Notes: generated from the letters alone by a model not told the origin. 64,000 nucleotides of DNA from Stratiolaelaps scimitus (GCA_019614645.1 JABWDB010000037.1:1364001-1428000); one strand, 5' to 3'. Shown: positions 11,268 through 24,440, counted from the stretch's first letter. A program made the numbers and translations.

Positions 11268-12672
11268 ATTGCTATGAGATGACTGTAATGTAGTAGGCAT
11301 TGCCTACATGTATGCGTATGGAAAATATCACATAGAAAGGCTTCAATAAACGCGAACTTCTCTGGGGCACAGTGAACTTGGCAACGTTGGGTAACGCCCT
11401 CTGATAGCACTGTGAGCTTTCAGCATGACCCCAACTCCACTGCGTTTTGCGATCGTCAAGATGAATGATCCCCTTGTGAAAGGTATGCAGTGGGCACAAT
11501 TCGATACAAAGTGTCCGTTTGCACTCTCCTCTCGAATTAGGAAATTCGAGTCCGCTGTTCGCTTCGATAGCTCATCAAGTAGACGATGTGGTAGGACATT
11601 CGCAACCGGAAGGAGGCTCCAATGAGATCAGCACTGATCTCAGCACTGTCAATGAGGCCACTGTTTAATCCTCAAGAGAAACTGCGAGATCCCGTGACAC
11701 ACCGATATATACGATTCGTTCGAATTCATCGGGAGGATCGAGGTTTTTCTAATAAAGTAAATTCTCCAGGCAGACCCACAGCGAACACGTCAAATGTTAA
11801 GGGTGTTTATTTAACGCAGGGGCCAACGTGCTTGCTGTTGTCATGCGAACGCCGAGTGACGTAATAATGATAACTAATAGAGTCTCTGTGACCGCCGGTT
11901 GCACGTTGATTAATACGCGTACGTGCGTTTGTGTGGATGTACATTAATCATAGTCATTGTTATCAATGACTCCTTTTTTTCATATCGGTGTGTGTGTGTG
12001 TGTCCCGCATGAAGTAAATCGCATCATTTAACAAGGCACAATTGCATCACTGGAAGAGTTTTCTCTTCGTAGCTCGCAGTTCGAATCGCCAAGGAAGTTC
12101 GGCTATATTATCGCCACTTGCGAGGCCGACACTACGTACGTCTTCAATGGAGAAAGCAGAACGTCTCAACGCCAAAACGACTTCGAGGGAGGGGGTCTAA
12201 GCAGGCAGCAAAGAGGCGATAAAAGACGACACACACACACAAACACACACACACACACAGACTCTCGATGGGAAAAAAGACTGTAGCTTCTTCGTTCACC
12301 ACTGACTGTTCCACCGACGTTCGGGTAAAGGAGGCCCCCTTGGCCTCCTTCGAACGGGCTGGGTCCTTTTTGGCCTGTGAGGCCCGTTCGGCGCCTGCTC
12401 AAGCCTGGGACACCCGTGCCCGTCAAGGCAGGGAGACGAAACTTGCTCGTTCGGCGAGGCAAAGACCGTCGTGCAGCTAACTCAATATTTGATTAGTCTC
12501 CTGAGAATTGCACCCCTCCCGCGCCCAACGAACACTCTCAGGCCAGAATAATGGGGGTCTTTGTTTGGGGGGCTGGACCCTCCAGTCGTCCTCGTGTCTT
12601 CTTGACGATCGCTGTTGAGTTAGCTGGCTGGGTAGGTGCCTTGTGGCTGGCCGAGCGCCATTGAGCTAAGTG
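11268..12672. other. No gene recognised
   Basis: Holds a GT repeat (about 11988-12003), a CA repeat (about 12229-12258) and a B-box-like cagttcgaatcgcc near 12079 with no convincing partner A box. A GC-rich stretch near 12330-12600 opens frames on both strands, without recognisable products. Confidence 0.5.
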
Positions 12673-12830
12673 GCGGACAGTGCCGGCTCAACGGACACTT
12701 TGAGAGCAGCGGACGATGAAGTGTTCGGGCCGTGGCCTCGGCTCCCAGCCAAAGAAACGAACAATCAAAACCGGCGACGTCGGCTTTTTGGACAATTTTA
12801 CTGTTTGAGGCCCGAGTTCGCTTGGCCTGA
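12673..12830. repeat. 158-bp dispersed repeat, copy 2
   Basis: Partner of 11110-11267 in the same orientation, 1.56 kb apart. Equal length and gapless alignment suggest either a defined element with fixed ends or a local duplication of a short segment. Confidence 0.85.
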
Positions 12831-13498
12831 CTTGAAAGCGACGATAGCACTTGCACACTTGTTGCAATTAGTCGATCGTTTTCGGCAGTTAATAATGTAG
12901 CAGGTGCTTTTTCCTAATGAAAATTTCCACGTGGACGCTATGCGAAGTCCATTCAAGAAGTGATCATTTGGTAGATGCTAGATTTACACTCGGTTTTATT
13001 GAGTATTTCTGAGGAATCGTGGAGACATGTGACACAAAATGAACGCCCCTAGCAGGCGTACCGAACTGGTGCAGTATTTTCAATCGCTGGAAAAAAAATA
13101 AAATCATCAATCCCGTCAATCAGTAGGAATAGAGGAGCCCCCGTGTTAATTGGACGTGTAATTGGAATTAGAATAAAAACCCACTTAATTTCACACATAC
13201 GCGCGTGTATCCCTGTTTAATTTTCTAATTCGTTTATATCAAAATGGTGGGAGGGACAATGACGACGACCACAGGGCGTGTCATCCCAAGGCAGCAGTCG
13301 GTATAAATGTTATAATTCCACTGCTGAGTAGCACCTTAACTTCGGCACAGTCACGAAAACCCTTTAGATTTACGTATGCCTGATGATGATGATGATATGC
13401 TGAAAAATAATTACGATTAGTGCTGTTAAATCGTTACTAACTGCCCTGTCGGTCGTTGATATCACATAAGGTCATATAATGTAAGGCTTGATTGTTTG
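12831..13498. other. No gene recognised
   Basis: Unique-looking, moderately AT-rich sequence with a short GAT run near 13382-13395. No exon or repeat family was identified. Confidence 0.5.
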
Positions 13499-13600
13499 CT
13501 TAAAGGAACTGCAATTTTAGCTGCAATGCTTAAGTTCTCCTGTATGTCCGCACCAGGTCGCGGCATTCGAACCTGCGTCCTCCGGCTTTTTTGCAGCCAT
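13499..13600 (-). repeat. SINE-A copy, diverged
   Basis: On the minus strand the body and head follow the SINE-A order: a B-box-like ggttcgaatgccgcg, then acttaagcattgcagc, then the cctttaa tail start. The 5' end of the head is lost beyond about 13600. Confidence 0.75.
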
Positions 13601-15384
13601 CATCGGCATGCACGCCCTGCACTGAAGGTATTCCACATAATGAATGAGTTTGTAGCTGACCATTATTTATCGATATTCGTTCGACGAGCGGCATCAACAC
13701 CATAAATACGGTAGCTCGTAGGCACAAATTGATTGCAATTATTACACAGTAACAGGCGCGCGTGCGTGTGTGTGTACGTATACATAATGCACCGTATGTA
13801 GAAACGGCCTATTTTTTAGGGTGAGCTTTCGTAGCGCACAGGGAAGGCCTGTATGTGTCTAGGTTTATTCTCGGGCCTGTATCATCCATAGCGACGAACC
13901 ATGATTAGAGAGCCTAGCTGAAGGCAGGGAACAACTCTGGGTGGATGCTCGTCGAGCCAGTAACTCGATGACAACTATTTCCGATCGTGCTTCCAATCTA
14001 GGCATGGTCTGTCTGTTCAGAACTTCTTCCTGGCTGCCTCACGTGAGAACAACATATTCCAACACTATGGACTATGCCCTTGAACGAAAATATCTGATCG
14101 CTAAATGAACTCCAAATATCGATAACGAGTACACATCGGTGACAACCTTCGTGTCGAGTAAAGAACAGATGAACGACGCGATTACATGTAAAGGGCGGAC
14201 ACCACCAGGTTAGGGCACAGCTCTGATCGAACGGAAGTCAAAGACAACGCTAATGAAACGTCTGAGCCTTGCCGAAGAAAATGAATTTAACATTAAAAAG
14301 GTAGAAACAGGAGAGCACTCATGGGGGAAATGCAAACGGATATCTAGTTGCTGCTGCTGCTGTTGCGTCTGCTGGGGGCAGCTCTAATGAGTCTTTGCGT
14401 ATTTAATCCTCTGCGGAATACTATGGCTTAGTGGGATTTTTGGGCGTTGGGAGAATGCTCCAGTAAGGGTTACTTAAAGCCAAAACTTGGATTTAAGTTC
14501 GGCTAATTAAAGGTGTCTTAGCCTTACTGCTGCCTTACTGTTTAAGCTGTAAGGCTTTGCCGTACACAGGTACCCATGTTTCGAGGCTGTCCAGAAACCG
14601 GTGTTCTGCAGATGCTCGGTGGTCAAATGAGTGCCAATATGTAATCTAACTAATAAGTTCAAGTTGTCATTTACTGAAAGGTGAATGTCATTTGTCTCTA
14701 AGTAAGCTATATACCACTCTGTGTAAGCAGTTTTTTTACCGGTCGAGCGACACCTGTCAAACGCCGCCTGTTGTGTATCGACTCCTTCAATTCCGCCTCG
14801 AATCTGTCCCGCCCTCCCCAACTATATGTGTAACTTATTGACTGTACCAGAGACTGATAATGGACTGATGTCTTTGTTTGAAAAAGCTCAGTCAGGTGAT
14901 GCCGACTATCCAGATCAGGAGAGAGAGAGAGAGAGATTTTATATTGAATGTTTACGGTAGTGCTTTTGCATAGATTCGTAAGAAATGTCCCCCTTAAATA
15001 CATAAACGCTCCATGGACTTATTAAATGTTGGCTGTGAGCCACCGCGAAGTATTTACCGGGGCGATTGAATTCGATGCTTATTTTTGCAAAATCTACCAT
15101 GTCAGCCAACCATGTTGACGTCTAAGGTATCGTATGCATGTTAAATGCAGGCTCGCTGACGCCGCGGCCATTTGAATCTGCGACATATCCCATATTATCG
15201 GTCTGTTTGTCTAAGCTGTGTTCCTGGGTAGAACGATGTCGTTGTTTAAGCCATGTGGCGGGCGGTTGTATTGAAGCTAGACAAAGTATTAAGGTGCGAT
15301 TCTGTCACAGGAGTAAATAATGATTGGGGCAACACTGGCAACTAGGCCGGGTCGTTTCGTCGCTACAATCCTCAAAGGACATAC
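13601..15384. other. No gene recognised; simple repeats
   Basis: Contains a GT-rich run near 13757-13775, a tgctgctgctgctgttgc run near 14350 and a GA repeat near 14920-14937. Open frames on the minus strand at about 14507-15003 are not recognisable and lack splice context. Confidence 0.5.
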
Positions 15385-15434
15385 AAGGTAAATCTTTATT
15401 GGTTTATTAAAGGAACTGCGGTTTTTACAATGCT

Positions 15435-15507
<73 letters not shown>

Positions 15508-15565
15508 CACTTCGCAAAGTCGTGGCACAACTCGACCCGATGGCCTCCAGCTTTTTACTTAAGCC
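15385..15565 (-). repeat. SINE-A copy interrupted by a (TA)n expansion
   Basis: The SINE-A tail and body (plus strand: ttggtttattaaaggaactg ... acaatgctta) occupy 15385-15437. A (TA)n tract of about 60 bases follows to about 15507. The diverged head resumes at about 15508 (tcgtggcacaactcgacccg, then atggcctccagc). In other copies this place holds a short tatatg-like motif between body and head, so the microsatellite appears to have grown from inside the SINE. Confidence 0.75.
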
Positions 15566-15632
15566 TTAAAGGTTTTCGGGCTGACTCTCAGCCAACATTT
15601 AACGTCCACGGTACAACTGCTTTTAACATTGC
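15566..15632 (-). repeat. SINE-C fragment
   Basis: Plus-strand text ggctgactctcagccaacat, then gtccacggtacaactgc and cattgcttc, is the reverse complement of the SINE-C tail. It directly follows the SINE-A copy. Confidence 0.75.
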
Positions 15633-15640
15633 TTCCCAGG

Positions 15641-18600
15641 CTTTTACTTAAGCCAGGGACAATCTGGCCGTCCAAGCCCCCAAACGCTCTATGTACATAG
15701 GATTCATTTAGCTTCTGAGCGAAGGAGGGAACGAATGACGCCATATGAACTTGCTTCATGGTAATATTTCATTGCCTTTATCCAGATGATAGCCAACCCT
15801 CGGCGATATATACGTTTCCTTTACCAGATATTGTTTCATGGGATCATTTTGGCTCCGTCTCATCTCTTGGATCGCCTGTATCTCTTACCTTCTGCTAGCT
15901 GCCTTTATTAATTTTGTCTTTTGAACACCAGCTAACAGCGCCGACAGCAGCAGCACATGATAGACAGATATAATAGATAGGACACATCTGCCAACTCGTA
16001 CAAACCCTTAGCCGCTGTTTCAGCCAGTGGCAGTGGTAACCTTCTGGCAAGTGAGTTTTCTTTTTTCTCCCCTTTTAGTGTTTCCCCGATATTTGGCGGC
16101 GATACCACGTCAGCTGATGACGGCATAGGCAGTAGTAGTAGTGTCGTTACTGGAAACTCGTTAGAGCTTCAGGAAGAGATGTACGACCTTGCGAGGTTTT
16201 GTCTGACTTATCCGCACTGCCGTTTGCCAAGAGCCGAACTAATTTGCAGCATTGTATCGATGCTAAACAAGTAGAACGAGTACTCGCATATCGAGTCTGA
16301 TCCTAAATGAAATCAAATGGTGAAGCATTAGCATGTATGTCGGATATAAGACACTAGACGACTAATAACGTCGCTGTACTTATTGACTCTGGGTCACGAT
16401 AAGCAGGTTCATCCAAATATATATATATATATATATATTTGGATGTACCCACCTGACGTAACGCAATGCTGCTGTGCAATAGAGAGTTCCGAGTCGAACA
16501 GGGAACAGCGGGCAATCGGAAAATGGCAATTATATCTTTGATCCAATCTAGATCCCATTCATTATTACGAACAGATGCTGCCAGCCTCATGAAACGCCTC
16601 AACAACAATATCGTGTACTCGAACGAGCTCGGATGACTGCGAAACATTTGCGGCCATCAATAACGCATGTTATCTGTAAGGTGGCTGTACATTGACATCT
16701 GCCGACATCGTATCAGATATCGCGGTAGCAAAAAAAATAGCGAGATTTTGTACAACTCCTCCTCCCGCCTCCCTTCATGCAATTCTCCCTGAATCGGCTG
16801 ACCATCTAGGTCAGGAGGTATCGTCTCCGTATGCGCATTTCGTGACAGCCATCCTCAACATCGTTGTTTACACCAGCAGCTACAACGTTCAAGGGTTTCG
16901 CCTGTCGACAGTTTCCCTGTAGGCCTAATTAAGAGATGATGTTAACCTAACCTGCGCTTATTCGGCGGCTTGACATTGCTTGAACGCGTGCAGTCAGTAC
17001 AGCAGATGCTTGTCATTCAAGTGTGAGTGACAGAATATAATAAGTGCATATAAATTACTTTATGTTTCACAATCTCGATCAATGTTCCCATGTTCGCCTT
17101 CGTGTCAGAGGCCGAGTGAACCTGCGATTCGCTCGACCGTACCTTACATAAGCAGGTTCGTGAGTGTCAACTGGCGTGACGAAAAGGCGACTACACGCTC
17201 GCGTTAATGAATATCTGGCGTACGATTAATCGGCATAAGGGGTCAACATTTCATTGTGGTGCTATCCCGAACACTCATCTGTATGTTGCTTTATTAGGAT
17301 TCCGTACATTGAGATCAGTTCATCATTAGTCATTAGATATAGCTGGAAATCAGAGAATATTGAACCATATCTTTAATTTGTCTATAAGCGTTAAATAGTC
17401 GGATACGCTGTGATATCCGTTGTGAATGGACTCCGTTAAATGTGGGTTCATATTCATAAATGTGCTGCGTATTTCAAATTTCAACTGCGTAGTTCCAAGT
17501 AGTCACTCCACGATGAGAATCATTTTATCACTAGAACATAGACTGAAAATGAATTTTTAGATTGTTTGAAAAAAAATGAATTTAGAATGTTTACATTTTG
17601 CTTTGTTGATATTCTCTTATTATTATGATTCTTATTATCACTGTTACTAATAATAGGTTTAGGTTACGCGTTCCAGTATTGAAGTTCCCCCCGCAAGCGG
17701 CTACAGCATGTGTGTGTAATCTATTATGTGGTAAATTTGATAATATATAATTAATCGCCTATACAATTTTATTTTAAATTTATAAAGTGAAGGTGGGGAA
17801 ATGCTCGTCGCATGAGTGGACAACCACCAGGAGGATGTATGAGAAAATCCTTTTGGAGAGGACCATGCCAACCTTGTGGGAGTGACTGTGGATGAAAACA
17901 TCCCCTTACCGACTAAACCCCCAACCCCCAGACTCGGTGTTGCTGAGCCTGTTAACACGGTGCTCTTCAGAGCAAAGGTCGGAACTCGATATTTAATACT
18001 TCGAGCATTTATATATTGATATTAATTATATTGGTAATTATTATATTGGTATTGTCGTGCTGCGTTATTCTACGGCGGTCAATTCTGCCGTGCATACCCC
18101 ATGCCACTAGAATAACAGCGGAATTGCAGCTGCTAGCTGCAAGTGCATAATATAATCGTATGTACAACACAAAATGAGAAATTTATAATTGCCAACAGAA
18201 TCATTATATTGACGAGAAGCTGGATATTGGAAATTTGACGGTAGTGATTTCGCTAATTTGCGTCCTAGGCAAATATTACTAACTAGTGTTAGTCGTTAAT
18301 TCTATTAATCATCGCTGTGTTTTGATTTAAGTCAAGAGCACCTTTATATTGACCACAAACTTGGGTTTATTTGGCAATGTAAAACACAAACCAAGTCTTG
18401 AGCACTTCCCAGAGCCCCTATATACACATAGTTATTTAAGAAAAATATTCAAATTACGAAGCAACCCAACGACGTTCACAGTTCAATTTACAGGTGCCAG
18501 TTCCTATTTTCTGTAAAAATATTGCTGAGAGCCTTTCTCTGAATTTTTTCTTTCTTAACACCCCGTAGGGCGTACATGGCAGCCATAAGACTCGGACTGT

Positions 18601-18829
18601 CGTGTAAGCTGCTCGGGCTCCACGTGAGGAATCAATTTGAATAATAATACCTTTGGACCTTTGTGCGCCTAAGTGCGACGACCTAACCTAGGTGCAGTTC
18701 GATTTCGAGTAAATATTCTGACCGCTTAGGACGAAGAGAGAGAGAGAGAGAGAAGAAAAACAATTCGTCAGGACGATCAACGCCTGATCGATGACGCCCT
18801 ACGCCGTAAGGCCGTTGATGTCCTATTGT
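15641..18829. other. No gene recognised
   Basis: Contains the short TA palindrome at 16410-16445, an AT-rich stretch around 17400-18400 and a GA repeat at about 18738-18753. Open frames near 15932-16126 (minus), 16354-16647 (minus) and 17701-17958 (minus) have no recognisable product. Confidence 0.5.
16410..16445. repeat. 36-bp perfect palindrome around a TA tract
   Basis: catccaaa, a (TA)n core, then tttggatg: the two sides are exact reverse complements. Confidence 0.9.
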
Positions 18830-18965
18830 ATTGTAGATTCACATCGTCTGAATTCAGCCTCTCTAAGTGGACCATGCTTCCATGCTTGCTATATATACAT
18901 ATATAGCAGGGGTGGAAATATGGTCCGTCTAGAGGGGCTGAATTCAAACGATGTGAATCTACAAT
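18830..18965. repeat. 136-bp foldback (inverted repeat with almost no loop)
   Basis: The arm starting attgtagattcacatcg (18830) and the arm ending cgatgtgaatctacaat (18965) pair over about 68 bases, with roughly ten mismatches by eye. Some of these would be G-U pairs in RNA. The centre is an alternating TA stretch around tgctatatata. It could be a small foldback/MITE-type element or a hairpin transcript source. No terminal duplication is evident, and a (TA)n tract follows immediately. Confidence 0.85.
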
Positions 18966-21746
18966 ATATATATATATATATATAGCTCCATGGCCATGTG
19001 AAGTTTGCTGTTATGGTAGAAGCGTCGTCGCCAACGAGCTGTCACTATCGTCGGGACGAGGCAGAGTGGGGGTCGCTGTCACTGTTGCTGTTATCGGTCC
19101 GTTCCGTGATCGGTTTCGATCGAAAAGAAGCCCACGCTCCAGAGCATAGTTCCGGTCCTCTCCAACGGCGGTGCACGTTCACTACTTTTAATCGCTGATT
19201 GCCATACGCAGCTAGTGTCATTGTTGAACACTGTGAGTACACGTCTTCCACGCATTGGATCTCTCTCTCTCTCTCTTTTTCTCTAGTAACGCATTTGATT
19301 TTGAGATGGTCGTGTTGCCACTGATACTCGGGACCTCTGGAGCTTCTACTTGCACTTCCAGTTTTTCCTCTTCTATTCCACCCTCCATCCCCCGGCCTTT
19401 TCTGTGCGCCCAGACTGCTTCTCGAGCTGATTATCAGGACGCAGACCAACGCCTAGGCGTTAGTATGGTGCCGTCGTGTCTAGCTGTCATTTCTGTGTCA
19501 GCTCCCGCACTCAATCCACTCAGCTGGCAGCAACCCCGAGCTAACCCCCGGGGGGGGGGTACAACTTCTCTGGAGAAAGTGTCTACCCCAACTCCTCTCT
19601 CTCGCTATCTTTTCCTCTCTTTCGTTCCATCTTTCGCTCTTGGTGTCCCCCTCACGAACTAGTTCTCGCTGTTTCCTGTGGCCATCGACACCGAGCTAAG
19701 GGACACGATACTCAAAGAAAACGTCGACGACAGCCGGAGCAGGCCGCAACAACCGGCCGAAGGGTTTCACCCTCGACCAAGTGACAGGCCGAGAGGAGTG
19801 ACGCTGCACGAGACCGGTGGCGGGCCTATCTATCTGGTTGCCGTTACACGATGACAGTCCAGCCAGCCGCAGTCGAGACATTCACACGTACACATCCGTT
19901 CACGCTCTGCACACATATAGCCACCTAGAAACAGGGACGAGGTTGGGGGGGACGCCGCTCAGCGCCGCTTCACTCGGCTCGAACTTGTTGCCGTCGAACT
20001 GAAAGGCGGAGTCAACGTCTGGAGTCGAGGGCGCACCAAGAAGACACTTTGCCGAGTCAAGCAAGATAGTTTATATTAGTATAGTGATGATTGACATTAA
20101 TTTGGTCTTTCCATATATCTATAGGTATATCAATCTATATGTATACATGCTAGGTGTCCTTGTCTAACTTACTGATGGGCGAACATCTGGACGTGCGGTT
20201 GTCGTTTCGTCATACACGATTCGTGGTCAGGAAATGTTTAACGGGAGAGAGTTTGATCATGGTATATATAGGGAGGGATGCTCACGTGTTCATGAGCACA
20301 TGAAAGTGGTTGGATTTTCCAGGGAGTTCATTTTAAAAGAATGTACGTCAAATTATTACAACTATAAATAAAAAATGATCTTACTTTTTGTATATATTGT
20401 GCTTTCACAAAATTACATACAATACAATAATTTTGTCTTAATAAACTTGCCACCCACAAAATCGTGGGTGGTCGAAAAAAAAAAAGATAGTGCGCTTTTG
20501 CTATTTCCTGTTTGGTTTTAACCTGTCGTATTCTGCCGATGTTGTAATCTGCGATACATTTATATGCAAACAGAAATTTTTATGCAGAAATAGATATAAG
20601 TAATTCTAGTGCCCTCCTCCCCCGGCCGGCACAAAGATTAACCCCTTCATTTGATATTCGACAGTTGCTAGCTTTGAAAGTAAAATACTTCCGAAAAAGC
20701 AAGCAAACCATTAGACCGATCCAATACGTCACATGTTCATCGGTGCTGACGGCACTGTAAAAACGTTGAGTGGATACGAATGGATGTAGACGAAAGCTGA
20801 ACACGTCGAGAGAGAAATTGGGTGTGATAATCTGTTACCCTAAGTGATAAGACGATATACACCTATGTATGCTTTGTGTTTCGACTGAGAAGTAACCGTT
20901 GTTTGTTAGTTATGGTACTGTAGCTGTAATGTACATAATTTTGAAGAAATTTACCTTTGTCCTCGTTCAAGATAAATTACTTGTAAGAATGATATGATAT
21001 GAATTGGGGTTTGTATCCAGAACTGAAATTTCGGCAATGCTTATCTGTTCTCGTAGTAAAAATAATTTTAAGTCAGTGCAAAGTTGCAAACAACATCGTC
21101 GGCAAAGGGATCGTATATAAATCTGATGAATGTAAAATGGAAATAAACCACAAGGAAAATGACGAATAAAACCGGTTGTGGCCGAAAGCTCCCGCATTTC
21201 TAATGCCGTCAGAGATAACATATATTTCATTGGATTTTTCACCTTCTAAATGTATTTTCCATGTAAGCTAGAATTTCCTTTGAATTTGTAGACAGCTACA
21301 ATAGTGTGAAACTGGCCCAAAAACTACCTCGTGCTAACTAGATTTGCAGCGATCTAATTACTAGGATTGCCTCAACGGAAAATGGTTTACGTAAACATAT
21401 TATTGTGAAGTTAAAGAAAAATAATGTACACATCTTGCCCTACAATACTATTTTTCATAGCTACGATCAGCAGAGGGGTCCAACCAAGCCTGCTAGAACA
21501 GAGCATATTGGGGTATATGGCCCATCACAGAACCGTACATGAGACTCTCGGCTCATAGAGTTCCCATTAAACTTTCACCTCTTAAAACTTCTTCTTTCGC
21601 TTCTACCTTTTTAACGAGTTTACAATCACTGAAACGAACGAAAACAATGTTCGCCTTTAGTTGAAAGCAGGCCTCCCCTCACTAAAACAAACACAATGTA
21701 CAATGCAAAGATACCTATATTAACTATAAAGGGGTAAATAAAGTAA
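18966..21746. other. No gene recognised
   Basis: Holds a (TA)n tract at about 18962-18984, a CT repeat at about 19261-19276 and an 8-bp stem hairpin (ccacccac/gtgggtgg) at 20450-20471 followed by an A run. Open frames at about 19045-19662 on both strands overlap and are not recognisable. From about 20000 on, the sequence is AT-rich and unique-looking. Confidence 0.5.
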
Positions 21747-24440
21747 TTATATGAATTGGTAGAGGAGTAAGGGATCATTACAGTTGTAGACGATCACTAA
21801 TGCCCACTTGCTCAGACTCGTGTGGGACGTGAGGCCCTCCAAGGGAAGGAACGATTTAGCTTTTCGGTGCGCGCAACCGACGTAGTGCGCACTGTGTGTC
21901 CACCACGCGCAAGGTTCGGACAAAGTTCGATGAAATGTTTGGATGTCCGCAGTATTTAATATGGTCAATCGGTGGCAGTAGCTGCCTCGGAATATCACAG
22001 ACTAACTCCTCGGATAAACTTCGTTTGTCTCAAGCGCTACGATATGTTTTCTTTAGGTAGGGCCTCCAGAGCAGTAAAAAAATTTTGTAATGACAGCGAT
22101 TTTAGATGCGGCAACCATGGAAGACGTCACGTCAGTATACGTCGAACAGCCTGGCTTGGTAGCCGTCGTATGTTCCACTGCGGAAATCGTAACCTGCATG
22201 TTCACATTTGAGATCTCTGGATTGACACAGTACTTTAATCAAACCAACAGACGAGCGATCCGCGTTGATTAGAACAGCACATGTTTCGAGATCATCGATA
22301 ATGGTGGGCTCGATGGCTAGTGTTATGTCTTCAATCTACCGGTCGCGCCGAGGCGAGGCGACCAACTGAGGTAGATCGTTGGAGATACACGAGTTTTCAA
22401 AGACCGACCCTTCCGATTTTATATTAGGAGGACAATTATATCACAATCAATGCCTTTAGGATTGAAATGGCCGTAAATGACAACCGGAAGAGAGGCACTG
22501 CAAATGTGGTCAAAATAGCCGTATGCAATCCGAAACCCTTTGTGAGAAGAACTCAGGATTGTTAATTGATGTAGCATGACGCAAAGCGAACAGAAGTTTC
22601 CTTAAAATGAACGTCAACAGCAGCCGCTCGATGCCACTATCCAGATCAATCGCACAGCATTTTAGGTTCATGTCAGCCTGAGTGCCACCTCCTCTGGAGC
22701 CTCTGTCTCGGCAAAACACTCTGAAGTTTCCATTGAAAGACAGTTCAGTATATTTTATGTCAGGAGTCAGCCACGTGTCTCTGAAATTAGCACGATGTGA
22801 ACCGCATGAAATAACGCATACGCGAATATGTAGAGCATCTATTTTGCTTGGATTCCATAGTGAGCGAACGTGAAGTGGAAGACATTTTATGTGGGATGTA
22901 ACATTTATTTCACGAGGTTCCGGTAATGGAACATCATCACAGTTCAACGCTCATGGGTGAGAAAGGAAAGGTCCCTGCTGAGAATCATGAGGGCATGTTC
23001 TGCATATATCTTGGAGAGAGGTCTGAAGGAGTCGAGGAAGAGTGGCAGGTATGGGAGATTGATTGGGCAGCCCGGGATTCAGAGGGGGGGGGGGAGAGAC
23101 TGGGAGCACTCTGGCCTGAGAGAAAGTAATCGTTGATGGGGGTGGAACGCTTGGGGATGGGCAGTTTGACGTGGGCTGACGTGAACATTTCTGGGAGGTT
23201 GCCAATTGAGACGCTGGGAGGTGGCGTGACCATGGGGGTTGTGATGGTGAAACCCCAGCGTGCTTATACTCGGTCTGCCTCCTGGCTTAAAGCCTCGTGG
23301 ACGAGGACCTTGACGGTTAATGCCGGTCGCAGGAGTGGACCACACTCCTAAGCCGGTGAGGTGGGGCTCGTTGCCTAGAAACTTGCAGGCCCGGGCCACT
23401 ATCTTTTGGGCACAGTATTTCTGACTTTGACAACTAAAATAAACGCCATCCGACTTCATGACATCACGAGGGACAGACAGGATCAGGAAGTAGTAATTCT
23501 GCTTCTGGAGCGCTGATTGCAGTTCCCGATCGCATTCATCGACCAGCGCGGGGTAGACAATGTTATGTTCGGTAGAGAAAAATTTTCAAATAGACAAAAC
23601 TGTGAGGCTGACGCCCTTTTCAGACCAGAGGATGCAATAGCAGAGGATCCTTGGCACACGATTCGGTCCTTGGCACATGGAAGGGGGTTTCTAGTAGATG
23701 TCAGGTCACTCAAGCCAACATGAAGAATTACTTTCATATGAGCATTCGATGCAATGGGCCAACATCTGTGAGAGCCTTAATTGCCGCGTTAAGTTGCAGA
23801 CCTCGGTTCCCTCAATAACAGTCTCATCTGAGGAGTCAACCGCCGCGTCTATGAGAGGAGCCACATTTCATTATGTAATATACACGTGTTTACAGGTACC
23901 ATTCTGGTGTAGTACACCTCCTGACGATTATAATGACGCCAGTTCAGGTTACCATAGATTTATATCATCGATCGCATAGCAACGCGCATTAGTAAAAAGA
24001 ACAAATTTCAACTTGATTGTGTGGCCACGAGAAGACAAAGCGTCTCAGGGACAGAATCAGGCTACCTTTTTTTATATCGAGGTTATAGGTAAATCCTGCA
24101 TGGATACCAGGCCTCACAACTAAGGTATTTGCCCAGTAGTGTCAGAGCCTTACTGACTAAACCCAGAACCGAGTTTGACTTGGGGCACTGACCGGGACTG
24201 TTAAAAGTATTACTTCAGTCAGTGCCTTGCAGGGACCTGAACCATGTCCTATCCCTCAGTTCCTCCTCTGGGGCGAACCCTCCCGCCAAGCCGGAGCGGA
24301 TGTGCTCCGGGCATTTTCCCTTCGGGCCTGCTCTGCTATCCGCGCCCGTTTTAGCCTATCTTTCTCCCGGAGGATCCTTTCGGCTTGTGTGCTCCTTCTG
24401 TCAGGCTACCTCATCTTATCGGAGTGTATCTAGGATGAAT
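21747..24440 (-). pseudogene. Decayed CR1-like LINE: ORF1 esterase and ORF2 endonuclease parts
   Basis: LINEs of the CR1 group carry an ORF1 with an SGNH esterase and an ORF2 with an endonuclease and a reverse transcriptase. Reading the minus strand from high to low coordinates, a charged helix-rich piece near 24300-24400 may be ORF1 N-terminal. Then come the esterase-like blocks VILHVGLSDL (about 23706-23735; intact elements have GTNDL) and KSDGVYFS (about 23435-23458; DGVHLS expected, so the catalytic His is lost). A Pro-rich linker follows (about 23000-23350). ORF2 then starts with the endonuclease: TWLTPDI, FRVFCRDRGSRGGG (about 22682-22730), YGHFN near 22470 (GDFN expected, catalytic Asp lost) and NDLPQLVASP near 22360. 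Stops and frame changes occur throughout. No reverse transcriptase motif was found below 21747. The outer limits are approximate, and 21747-22250 and 24200-24440 are the least certain parts. Confidence 0.75.

Noticed and set aside
12040..12110. B-box-like motif as another SINE
   Set aside because: No A box at suitable spacing and no recognisable tail.
15430..15651. Open frames rich in alternating Tyr and Ile, here and near 4090, 32190, 49720 and 61040
   Set aside because: They are direct translations of (TA)n tracts and are open on both strands for that reason alone.
20450..20471. Hairpin followed by an A run, resembling a bacterial terminator
   Set aside because: The window is eukaryotic and there is no upstream gene; an 8-bp stem next to an A run is expected by chance at this scale.
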